From positions 1-5,961 of the forward strand of contig JAFAYN010000179.1 in NCBI GenBank assembly GCA_019240375.1: a stretch of DNA of 5,961 bases. Direction: 5' to 3'. Each line of letters opens with the position of its first letter. Position 1 is the stretch's first letter. Below are positions 1-5,866 of this stretch, piece by piece. This DNA is from Gemmatimonadota bacterium (GTDB lineage: Bacteria; Gemmatimonadota; Gemmatimonadetes; Longimicrobiales; Longimicrobiaceae). The notes beneath the pieces are model-generated. The model did no database searches. It was not told the origin of the DNA and saw only the letters and a program-made list of their open reading frames with translations. Position numbers and translations under genes: made by a program.

Positions 1-51
1 GCAGAGCGCGAGCCCGGCGAGGGCGGCGCGCGCCCGGAGGGAGGTGGGCAT
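1..51 (-). CDS. N-terminus of an exported or membrane protein (partial, runs off the left edge)
   Basis: The minus strand has an ATG at 51-49 followed by 17 codons without a stop to the window edge, reading MPTSLRARAALAGLALC. Two arginines near the start followed by an Ala/Leu/Gly-rich stretch are the n- and h-regions of a Sec signal peptide. Cys17 might belong to a lipobox, but the residue before it is Leu, so this is not a canonical lipoprotein site. A Shine-Dalgarno-like AAGGAA (plus-strand 56-61) lies 4 bases upstream of the ATG, which supports the start. The gene is divergent from the hotdog gene at 225. The mature protein lies outside the window, so its function cannot be stated. Confidence 0.6.
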   Translation of the reverse strand, partial: MPTSLRARAALAGLALC

Positions 52-147
52 CCCGTTCCTTTTGGCGGAGGTGGGCGAACTTCCCGGACCGGACGGCCGG
101 GGCGGCTTCACCATACGGACGCGGAGCGCGGACGGCCAGGCCCCGGC

Positions 148-176
148 TGGACTTTCCCCTCCGCCCCGTCTATAAC
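148..176 (+). promoter_or_regulatory. Possible sigma70-type promoter for the hotdog gene
   Basis: TGGACT (148-153, 4/6 to TTGACA) and TATAAC (171-176, 5/6 to TATAAT) are separated by 17 bases. Transcription would begin near 183, leaving a leader of about 42 bases before the ATG at 225. The AT-rich hexamer stands out in otherwise GC-rich DNA. It is a consensus match only, in the divergent intergenic space 52-224. Confidence 0.4.
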
Positions 177-224
177 CTGTACGTCGCCCCTGCGCTCTTC
201 CCTCCCAGCCGCGAGAGACCGACC

Positions 225-707
225 ATGCCCGCACCCGCCACCTCGCCCGAGGGCGCCATCCGCGCCCAGTGGGACCGGCTGAGCCCGCTCCCCATGGGGA
301 AGACGCTGTTCAGCCTTCTCCTGGGGCGGATGGTCCCCTACACCGGGAGCATCGGCGCGCGGGTGGAGGAGCTGCGCCCCGGCCACGCGGTGGTCACCCT
401 GCGCGACCGGCGGCGGGTGCGCAACCACCTCCGCTCCATCCACGCGGTGGCGCTGCTGAACCTGGCGGAGGTCACCAGCGGCCTCGCCCTCAACTACGCC
501 CTCCCGCCCGACGCTCGCTCCATCCTGCGGGGGCTGTCGATGGAGTACCACAAGAAGGCGCGCGGGACACTGACCGCCACCTGCGACACCCCCGTCCCCA
601 CCGACAGCACGGAGCGGGACCTGGAGCTGGAAACGACCGTGCGCGACGCGGCCGGCGACGTGGTGGCGACCGCCACGGCGCGCTGGCGGATGGGGCCGCG
701 GAAGTAG
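225..707 (+). CDS. DUF4442 / hotdog-fold thioesterase-like protein
   Basis: This 160-aa protein has the size and layout of a single hotdog-fold domain of the DUF4442/PaaI-like group, whose better-known members hydrolyse or bind acyl-CoA thioesters in the cytoplasm. Residues 20-50 form the lead-in strands. The central helix region carries the family-like stretch N67-H68-L69 through H73, then LLNLAEVTSGLA (77-88), where N79 and E82 occupy the usual substrate-facing helix. Further strands run 102-123 and 133-156, ending near the stop. No signal peptide or membrane segment is present. The start is the first ATG after a possible promoter; only a weak GAGAG (213-217) precedes it. Its stop is 15 bases from the stop of the convergent DUF3667 gene. 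The domain assignment is good, but the substrate cannot be read from the sequence. Confidence 0.85.
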   Translation: MPAPATSPEGAIRAQWDRLSPLPMGKTLFSLLLGRMVPYTGSIGARVEELRPGHAVVTLRDRRRVRNHLRSIHAVALLNLAEVTSGLALNYALPPDARSILRGLSMEYHKKARGTLTATCDTPVPTDSTERDLELETTVRDAAGDVVATATARWRMGPRK

Positions 708-722
708 GGGGCGGGGCGCCGC

Positions 723-1745
723 TCACACGGTCATGAGCGTCACCACCAGGGTGCCGATCATCCCCAGCAGGAGGACGAAGGAGTACCCCCACAGGAGCGC
801 GAAGTACGTGAAGAGGGTGCGGCGCAAGCCCTGCCCGTAGACGCGCCGCATCGCCAGGAACAGGTACGCCAGGAACCAGAGCCCCAGCACCAGGTTCAGA
901 CGTCCGTCCGGCGCCAGGAGCATGGCCGTGAAGAGCAGGAAGGCGAAGGCGTGCACGTGCAGCGCGAAGACGAAGTGCTCCACGTACAGCCGCCCGCGCC
1001 GCAGGTGGAGCCCCTTGAGCAGGAGGGCGAACACGGGGAGGAGAACGAACACCGCCTTGGGCGCGTTCTCCTCGAACCCGGCGGCCAGCACCTGGATCGC
1101 CTCGCCGGGGGTCATCCCGTTCAGCCGCTCCTCCTGCTGCTTGGCGCGGCGCATCAGCGGGCGCAGCCAGGGCGACGCCCGCGTCGTGTCCATCGGCGGC
1201 AGGCGGACGATCTTCTCCCCGTTCATGATTCCGGGGCCGGTGACGGTCATCCGGTTCGTCCCGCGCTGGAGCACGACCATCGTGTCCGGCCCGCCCCGCA
1301 CTCCCTTCGCCGCGCCGGGCGCGGCCTGCGCCCCCTCCTTCCGCATCCCGCGGTCGATCTCCCCCCCAAGGCTGCGCACGTCCGCCACGTAGGGGAGCAC
1401 CAGGAAGAAGGCCACGCTCGCCATCAGGTACAGGCGCAGCGGCTGGAGGTAGCGGGCGATCCGCCCCGCCAGGTACTCGCGCGTCAGGAGGCCGGGGCGG
1501 AAGAGGAGCCACGCGAGCGTACGCGGGAGACGGGCGCTCAGGGCAAGCTGGTCTTCCAGGAAGTCGGCCACGATCTCGCGCAGCGACACGTTCATGTCGC
1601 GCCGGGCCTGCCCGCAGTTGCGGCAGAAGTTCCCGGGGGTGGCGTCCCCGCAGTTGGGGCAGGCCGCGGCGACCGGGAGGGGGACGCCGTACGGCTCGGG
1701 GGCGGCGCGCGGGTCCTCGCCCGCTCCCCAGACCTGTTTCAGCAT
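723..1745 (-). CDS. DUF3667 family zinc-ribbon membrane protein
   Basis: This is a 340-aa protein from the ATG at 1745-1743. An in-frame start at 1880 would add a low-complexity Pro/Arg-rich leader of 45 residues and is not preferred. GGAG (plus-strand CTCC near 1753-1756) sits about 8 bases upstream of the chosen ATG. The N-terminus holds a treble-clef or zinc-ribbon motif C29-P-N-C32 ... C41-R-N-C44-G-Q. It is followed by a helical region (54-80), the conserved LFRPGLLTREYLAGRIARYL (81-100), and about five hydrophobic segments near 104-121, 230-245, 256-277, 283-299 and 312-336. YVEHFVFALHVHAF (254-267) is also typical of the family. Residues 125-230 form a soluble insert between the first and second membrane segments. 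DUF3667 proteins are common in Bacteroidota and related phyla and have no established function. It should sit in the inner membrane with the zinc ribbon cytoplasmic. Confidence 0.87.
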   Translation of the reverse strand: MLKQVWGAGEDPRAAPEPYGVPLPVAAACPNCGDATPGNFCRNCGQARRDMNVSLREIVADFLEDQLALSARLPRTLAWLLFRPGLLTREYLAGRIARYLQPLRLYLMASVAFFLVLPYVADVRSLGGEIDRGMRKEGAQAAPGAAKGVRGGPDTMVVLQRGTNRMTVTGPGIMNGEKIVRLPPMDTTRASPWLRPLMRRAKQQEERLNGMTPGEAIQVLAAGFEENAPKAVFVLLPVFALLLKGLHLRRGRLYVEHFVFALHVHAFAFLLFTAMLLAPDGRLNLVLGLWFLAYLFLAMRRVYGQGLRRTLFTYFALLWGYSFVLLLGMIGTLVVTLMTV

Positions 1746-1956
1746 GCGGGGACTCCGGGGAGCAGCGGCCGGGCAGGGGAGCGGAGGACGAGGGTCATGC
1801 GCGGAACGGGGAGGGGAGCGGTCGGAGAGCGAAAGATACGCCCCGCGCGGGCGGAGCGGGAGGGCGCGCCGTGCGGGCACGACCGGTGCAGCGACTCGCC
1901 GGGGTCCGCGGGGGAGCGCGTCCCCCGCCCCCGGTCACCCGTACGCACCGGCGCAC

Positions 1957-2517
1957 ATGACCTCGCGATTCGCCGTACCGGCCGCCGTGCTCCTGGCCCT
2001 GGCCGCCCTGGCCGGGTGCGGCCCCGGCGCGCCCACGATCTCCACCCGGCCGACCCCCACCTCCGTCCCGCCGATGGACACCCCTCCCATTCCCGAGTCC
2101 GAGGCCGTCCGCCCGCGCGTGGGGCCGGGGGTGGAGGGGACGTACACGCTGGTGGAGGTGAACGGGAGCACCCTCCCCGCCACCGTGGAGCTGCGCCCCG
2201 GATGCTCGGCGCGCGTGGTCACCGCCCGGCTGGCGCTCGAGAGAGGGCGCTTCTCCTTTTCGGGGACCACGCAGGAAAGCTGCAACGGGCGGAACACCGG
2301 GCCGATGGCGCGCCGCGCGGAGGGGAGCTACCGCCGGGACGACGACGCCGTCCACTTCACCGCGCAGATCGGCGGCCGGTCGGGGACGGCGGAGGGGCAG
2401 ATCCTGGACGACCGGACCCTGTCGGTGGTGAGCGTCACCGCGCTGGGGCAGACGCGGGAGCTGGCCCTCCGCTTCCGCAGGGACGTGCCGGACCGGGTGG
2501 GGACGGCCGAGCGGTGA
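1957..2517 (+). CDS. Putative lipoprotein with a small beta-rich domain
   Basis: This 186-aa protein starts at the ATG at 1957. The frame is open further upstream, but only this start places a lipoprotein signal at the N-terminus: Arg4, a hydrophobic stretch 8-19, and the lipobox L18-A19-G20-C21, so Cys21 should be lipidated. A Pro/Thr-rich linker (24-58) leads to a compact domain beginning GTYTLVEVNG (61-70). It has alternating strands to about residue 174 and two cysteines (C83, C109) that could form a disulfide. The repeated G-x-Y/F openings at 61 and 123 (EGTYT, EGSYR) suggest a calycin-like or META-like barrel, but I do not recognise a named family. No Shine-Dalgarno is evident near the start. 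It is divergent from the DUF3667 gene with 211 bases between. It should be a periplasmic or outer-membrane anchored protein of unknown function. Confidence 0.78.
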   Translation: MTSRFAVPAAVLLALAALAGCGPGAPTISTRPTPTSVPPMDTPPIPESEAVRPRVGPGVEGTYTLVEVNGSTLPATVELRPGCSARVVTARLALERGRFSFSGTTQESCNGRNTGPMARRAEGSYRRDDDAVHFTAQIGGRSGTAEGQILDDRTLSVVSVTALGQTRELALRFRRDVPDRVGTAER

Positions 2518-2739
2518 AGGGAGGATGGGAGCCGCAGTGCGTTACACCGTGGAGATCCCGCGGATTATTGCGCGCCCTCAAGGAAGCCAGGGCCGCGGCA
2601 TAGGTGCCGCCGCCTTGGCGAACCGATCGGGTCAGGGGATCAGTGCCCGCTTCCCATCCTGCCCGAACTGTCGAGCACTGGCTGATCCGGTGTTGAATCA
2701 ATTGCAATGGGGCCGGCAGTTATGCAGGCCGCTGCTGAA
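2518..2739. other. Gene-free stretch between the lipoprotein gene and the IS630 relic
   Basis: I see no convincing gene here. Short open frames on both strands lack family features and overlap one another. A weak inverted repeat (GCCCT at about 2575-2579, AGGGC at about 2590-2594) lies downstream of the lipoprotein stop but has no T-tract, so a terminator is not supported. Base composition falls towards the right end. The stretch is the boundary between core-like and accessory sequence and may include older insertion debris. Confidence 0.4.
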
Positions 2740-2757
2740 TGGTCCATCTGGTAAGTC
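2740..2757 (+). repeat. Left terminal inverted repeat of the IS630 relic
   Basis: This 18-base end pairs with 3337-3354 with two mismatches (16/18). Its inner end overlaps the transposase stop codon (2758-2756). Confidence 0.7.
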
Positions 2758-3279
2758 AGGCCACCTTGGGAAGGAGTGCGATTCCAGGTGGTCTGCGGGC
2801 CTGATGGCGGCGCTGTCCCCAAGTGAAGGGGTGGCAGTGCGCGTTCCAGCAGTCGTCTGCTGCACAGCCTGTTCGATCTCCTCCCAGCTCTCAAAGCGCC
2901 TGCCCTTGAGCGCCAGTGAGCACAGGATCTTCCACCAGGGCTCGATCAGGTTCAGGAAGGCGGTATAACGGGGCTGAAAGACCATCTCCCAGTGGGGAGA
3001 TGGAGCAGGAAGAGCAGCACACTGGCCCGGTGCGTATTCAGATTGTCCAGCACAGGGTAGATCCGCTCCACTTCGGGTGCGATCCATTGATCGACTCGCT
3101 CCAGGAAGTCGACCCCATCCACGGATTGTCAGTGTTTTCACCTACAGTCGCCCTGCAATGGCAAGGGTAAGCTCTCCCTAGCTGGCAGACCAGATGATCC
3201 GCGCTCGTTCCACCTCACGCACGGGCGCCGTACACGAATGGACCCGCCGCTCCAACATAGCACGTTCTTCGTTCGTCAA
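2756..3279 (-). pseudogene. IS630-family transposase pseudogene (stops, deletion, two frameshifts)
   Basis: Reading the minus strand in pieces rebuilds a transposase. The N-terminal piece runs from a possible TTG at 3279 through LTNEERAMLERRV and PVREVERARIIWSAS, a typical IS630 DNA-binding lead. It then meets in-frame TAG stops at 3180-3178 and 3144-3142. After VKTLTIR (to 3121) about 180 residues appear to be missing, including the first catalytic Asp. The frame resumes at 3113 with VDFLERVDQWIAPEVERIYP and VLDNLNTHRA, whose Asp (3047-3045) is the second DDE residue. A frameshift near 3000 leads to HWEMVFQPRYTAFLNLIEPW, whose Glu (2943-2941) is the third catalytic residue, then SLALKGRRFESWEEIEQAV. 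A further frameshift near 2850 leads to WNAHCHPFTWGQRRHQARR and the natural stop at 2758-2756. The enzyme cannot be functional. The deletion size is estimated from usual family length. Confidence 0.85.
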
Positions 3280-3336
3280 CTCGCAATTGGATCCGCCGCC
3301 TGGAGCACCTCCTGCTAGGGTAGCTCCCCAAAACTC

Positions 3337-3354
3337 GACTTACCGGATGCACCA
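3337..3354 (-). repeat. Right terminal inverted repeat of the IS630 relic
   Basis: This is the partner of 2740-2757. It lies upstream of the transposase N-terminal coding remnant on the minus strand and 19 bases from the NACHT gene stop codon. Confidence 0.7.
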
Positions 3355-3373
3355 CTAAATCTTCGTGCTAAAG

Positions 3374-5713
3374 TCATGACTGTTGTTCCAATAACTCCCA
3401 CTCGACTTCCGCATCTACGATGCGTGCGCAGCCCGCTGCCTGTAGGAACTTCTCGACTTCTTCCACTGTGCAGTTCTCATAAACAACGTGGAACACTGTA
3501 CCATACTCTGCGGCTAGGTACATCACCCCCATTATATTATCCGGATTGACCTCAAGTCCCTTGCATCGGATCTTGACCTGTGGGAGCGTTGTACCGGGAA
3601 TCGAGCCACGCCAACGCCTATATGCTGTTGCTAGGACGGCGCTGGGACGCGCGTGAAGTCCGTATTTTGCATGAACTATCACACGTATAACATTCGGCTC
3701 CTCTGGGATAGGAGGATTGATTACTCGGTTGAGAACGCAAACGAGTGGCTGGGGCTGCCTATTAGTCCGAGGCCAACTCCATTGACTAGGCTTGACGCCA
3801 TAGATGAGGCCGGTAGCGTCTGCGGCAATTCGATACTCGTACCCGGGATCGAATTCCACGGCATTTTCCTGACACCATTCTAGCACTCGCTCCACGTACC
3901 GATGAACTGTGTACGAGTCCGCGTGGACAGACAATCCTGAGTGCCCCGTCTCGATTAGGGCGAGCCATAGGTGACCTTGATTTACCGACGGGAGATGACG
4001 TATGTCCCACAGTCGGTTACTCAATTGCTCGGCTAAAAGGAGGTCCATGAAGCCAGGTAACGCGAAAAACAGCCTTCCGCCTGAACTGCCGAACACTCCC
4101 GTGGTTTGAAGATCGAGTGCAATTGAGCTTCCGTCACGGGAGAAGTCGTCGATTTCGTAGAACTTAGCGACGAAACGATCGAACTCGTCGAACGTGAGGG
4201 AGCTTGACCCTCTTTCGAACATTGACGTCGCCAGAGCAGCCATGAACTCGCGTCGGTCGCTCGACGCGAGTAGCCAACGAGAAGGTCCCTTTTCCATATC
4301 GCGCTCTAACCAGTATGTAAGTAGGAGGCGAAGCACATCTGCAATTGAGCGGACGCTCTTGTCACGCCACGGTTCCGTATGTACAAGCAGAAACAGATAC
4401 AGAGGATTTCGAGATAGCCGGCGGTAGAAGTCATGCGGATCGTGTAAACGCATTTCCCTTAGGAAGGTAGGGGCGAACTTAGGATCCCCTTTGGATCGAC
4501 CGAGTTCTGTGACATAGCTGTCAATCTGATCATTGTTGAACGTATGCAGGGCTATCGCTCGGACGGATGGACGCCGCTTGTGACGCGGGATGTGCACGGC
4601 AAGCCTGTCCCAAAGTGTAGGTTCCTCCCCAGTCGCGAAAAGCATCCAGAAGTCATCTAGGCCGCGGAAGTACGAGGTGCGCGCGGTAACAACTAGCTTC
4701 TCCGGAGTCGCGCAAGACTCAAGTAAGCGTAGCACATTCATACGTCTCTCTTTCGGGGAGAGAGCGTTGGGCATTTCATCCAAACCGTCGGCAAGGAGCA
4801 ACACGTGCTTGCCCTCACCTGCGTGCTGCCTTGCTAGCCGTACTGCACGGCGGATAACCTGGGGTAGTTCGTCGGAAGTTCGGAGATGCCTGAGAGCGAT
4901 ATATACAGGGACGTAAGCGGAATCTCGTCCGGAGAAGCTCTGCGCCACGTGAGCACACCACGCCGACTTGCCCGATCCGTAGTCTCCTAGAACCACTAGC
5001 AGACGCTCGTCCGCAGATTCAAGAAAGCTGTGTAGATAACCTGCTAGTGGCGCACGCGGTTCTAGACCTGGTTCAACCGCCTCACCAGTTGGTGAGATCG
5101 GCGTGGCATCAGGCTCAACATACACTTCGCCGACGTTGTAACTCTCGACAAGTTGATGACATGCGTGTGATCCGAGAACAATAGCATCACGATACTCGCC
5201 TGACAGCAGGCGTTCCCGGAGTTGAGATATCGACAGTATCGCGACACCTCGTCGCGATGCGTATTCATGCAACTCTCGGGAAACATCTTGGTTCAGAACG
5301 ATAACTCTCTGAGAGACTTCCTGTAGTGAGCGGCTGCGGTCGACAAATTTCTCGATATTTATCTCGCTAAGGGGCTGAGACATGGCACAGACGTAAACTT
5401 TGGTGGGGACGAGCGATCGCTCCTCCGTTAGGACTACGTCCACGTGAGACGGAGCGCGTTCGGCGATTTCGTAAGGTGCATTCGATATTCCAAGTACCAG
5501 CAGCAACTCATGAGTGATGTGTGGATGAGCACCGTCGGCATCCGATTGAGAACCGGCCACCTTCTCTGTGAGAAGTTCGAGCATCTTCTGCATGTTGCTC
5601 GACATATCGAGGAGCTTTAGGACTGCGATTCCCGAGTCCGTAGACAGCAAGTACCGCTCGTAGGCACCATAAAAATCGTTTAGGAGGCGGTCGAGAGTCT
5701 CGCGCGACGGCAC
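3374..5713 (-). CDS. NACHT-family STAND NTPase with C-terminal HPr phosphocarrier domain
   Basis: This 779-aa protein starts at the GTG at 5713 and is the only large gene in the low-GC part. Residues 1-60 are helical. About 66-170 look like an Mrr/PD-(D/E)xK-type fold: D92 in HVDVVL, a core strand KVYVCAM 105-111, then RVIVL 136-140, an alpha helix and GVAILSISQLRERL 156-169. The usual E/Q-x-K is replaced by V-C-A, so it is probably not a nuclease. The NACHT module is intact: Walker A GDYGSGKS 243-250, Walker B LLLADGLDE 305-313, sensor-like VVTARTS 341-347, NPLYL 436-440, and winged-helix end FALPGFMDLLLAEQL 550-564. A linker with no clear TPR, LRR or WD repeats (about 570-674) leads to an HPr domain (675-760) with active-site motif GLHARP (His687) and VNPDNIMGVM (722-731). 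NACHT STAND proteins act as oligomerising sensors, often in anti-phage defence. HPr in the usual sensor position is unusual. Cytoplasmic; no signal peptide. No Shine-Dalgarno precedes the GTG, and the frame continues upstream, so the 5' end may be missing. Domain calls for NACHT and HPr are strong; the nuclease-like call is tentative. Confidence 0.88.
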   Translation of the reverse strand: MPSRETLDRLLNDFYGAYERYLLSTDSGIAVLKLLDMSSNMQKMLELLTEKVAGSQSDADGAHPHITHELLLVLGISNAPYEIAERAPSHVDVVLTEERSLVPTKVYVCAMSQPLSEINIEKFVDRSRSLQEVSQRVIVLNQDVSRELHEYASRRGVAILSISQLRERLLSGEYRDAIVLGSHACHQLVESYNVGEVYVEPDATPISPTGEAVEPGLEPRAPLAGYLHSFLESADERLLVVLGDYGSGKSAWCAHVAQSFSGRDSAYVPVYIALRHLRTSDELPQVIRRAVRLARQHAGEGKHVLLLADGLDEMPNALSPKERRMNVLRLLESCATPEKLVVTARTSYFRGLDDFWMLFATGEEPTLWDRLAVHIPRHKRRPSVRAIALHTFNNDQIDSYVTELGRSKGDPKFAPTFLREMRLHDPHDFYRRLSRNPLYLFLLVHTEPWRDKSVRSIADVLRLLLTYWLERDMEKGPSRWLLASSDRREFMAALATSMFERGSSSLTFDEFDRFVAKFYEIDDFSRDGSSIALDLQTTGVFGSSGGRLFFALPGFMDLLLAEQLSNRLWDIRHLPSVNQGHLWLALIETGHSGLSVHADSYTVHRYVERVLEWCQENAVEFDPGYEYRIAADATGLIYGVKPSQWSWPRTNRQPQPLVCVLNRVINPPIPEEPNVIRVIVHAKYGLHARPSAVLATAYRRWRGSIPGTTLPQVKIRCKGLEVNPDNIMGVMYLAAEYGTVFHVVYENCTVEEVEKFLQAAGCARIVDAEVEWELLEQQS

Positions 5714-5866
5714 ATTATATATCCACTTCGAGAGGCGCTCCTTGAGGAGATCACGGATATATTTCTCGATTGCAACGCCTCCAGTCGTCTGAGCGGACTG
5801 GTAGTATCGAATTAAACGCTTGGTGTGAATCGTAGGAGAACGAAAGGTGCCTGGTCGAGAGGCTGT
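5714..5866 (-). other. In-frame upstream continuation of the NACHT-HPr gene, cut by the right-hand IS
   Basis: The NACHT frame remains open for 51 codons above the GTG at 5713, up to a TGA at 5869-5867, with no ATG, GTG or TTG in that stretch. The part nearest the gene is protein-like: KRLIRYYQ, then VAIEKYIRDLLKERLSKWIY, which would form an amphipathic helix flowing into PSRETLDRLLNDFYGAYERY. The distal part (TASRPGTFRSPTIHT) looks like insertion-sequence DNA. I infer that the original start codon lay further upstream and was separated by the IS, with a junction around 5820-5840. An ATT at 5830-5828 is the only near-cognate alternative start noticed. Confidence 0.55.

Larger units (their letters stand above)
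2740..3354 (-). mobile_element. Decayed, internally deleted IS630-family element
   Basis: The two ends are inverted repeats. The left end 2740-2757 and the reverse complement of 3337-3354 match at 16 of 18 positions, sharing TGGT, one mismatch, CAT, then C/T-variable CYGGTAAGTC. Between them lie the pieces of an IS630-type transposase on the minus strand. At about 615 bp it is well short of a complete element (about 1.1 kb), consistent with the internal deletion in the transposase. IS630/Tc1 elements insert at TA; a TA lies 1 base outside the right end (3356-3357), but no matching TA is seen on the left. The element begins about 20 bases past the stop of the NACHT gene. The family assignment rests on the transposase; the exact ends are uncertain by a few bases. 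Confidence 0.8.

Noticed and set aside
112..117. TATGGT on the minus strand as a -10 box for the gene at 51
   Set aside because: It matches only 4/6 and has no acceptable -35 hexamer at 16-18 bases.
708..722. Shared terminator between the convergent hotdog and DUF3667 genes
   Set aside because: The 15-base gap is GC-rich but shows no stem of useful length and no T-tract on either strand.
1746..1880. Longer start for the DUF3667 protein
   Set aside because: The added 45 residues are Pro/Arg-rich without family features, while the ATG at 1745 has a GGAG at suitable spacing and places the zinc ribbon at the usual distance from the start.
1594..1956. Upstream extension of the lipoprotein gene
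   Set aside because: The extension overlaps the DUF3667 N-terminus in antisense and would bury the signal peptide and lipobox in the middle of the protein.
951..2603. A 550-codon plus-strand open frame across the DUF3667 and lipoprotein genes
   Set aside because: It is antisense to a well-supported DUF3667 gene and out of frame with the lipoprotein. The product is low-complexity Arg/Gly/Pro/His-rich, as expected of shadow frames in very GC-rich DNA.
2698..3141. A 147-codon minus-strand open frame as a gene in its own right
   Set aside because: Only its middle part matches an IS630 transposase; both flanks are out-of-frame readings of the same pseudogene.
3653..3883. Small plus-strand open frames inside the NACHT gene (also 4194-4427 and 4590-4916)
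   Set aside because: They are antisense to a continuous, domain-supported protein and lack family features or ribosome binding sites.
5714..5719. TATAAT directly before the GTG of the NACHT gene as its promoter
   Set aside because: Transcription would start inside the coding region, downstream of the GTG, and the sequence appears to be coding itself (Tyr-Asn codons of the upstream frame).
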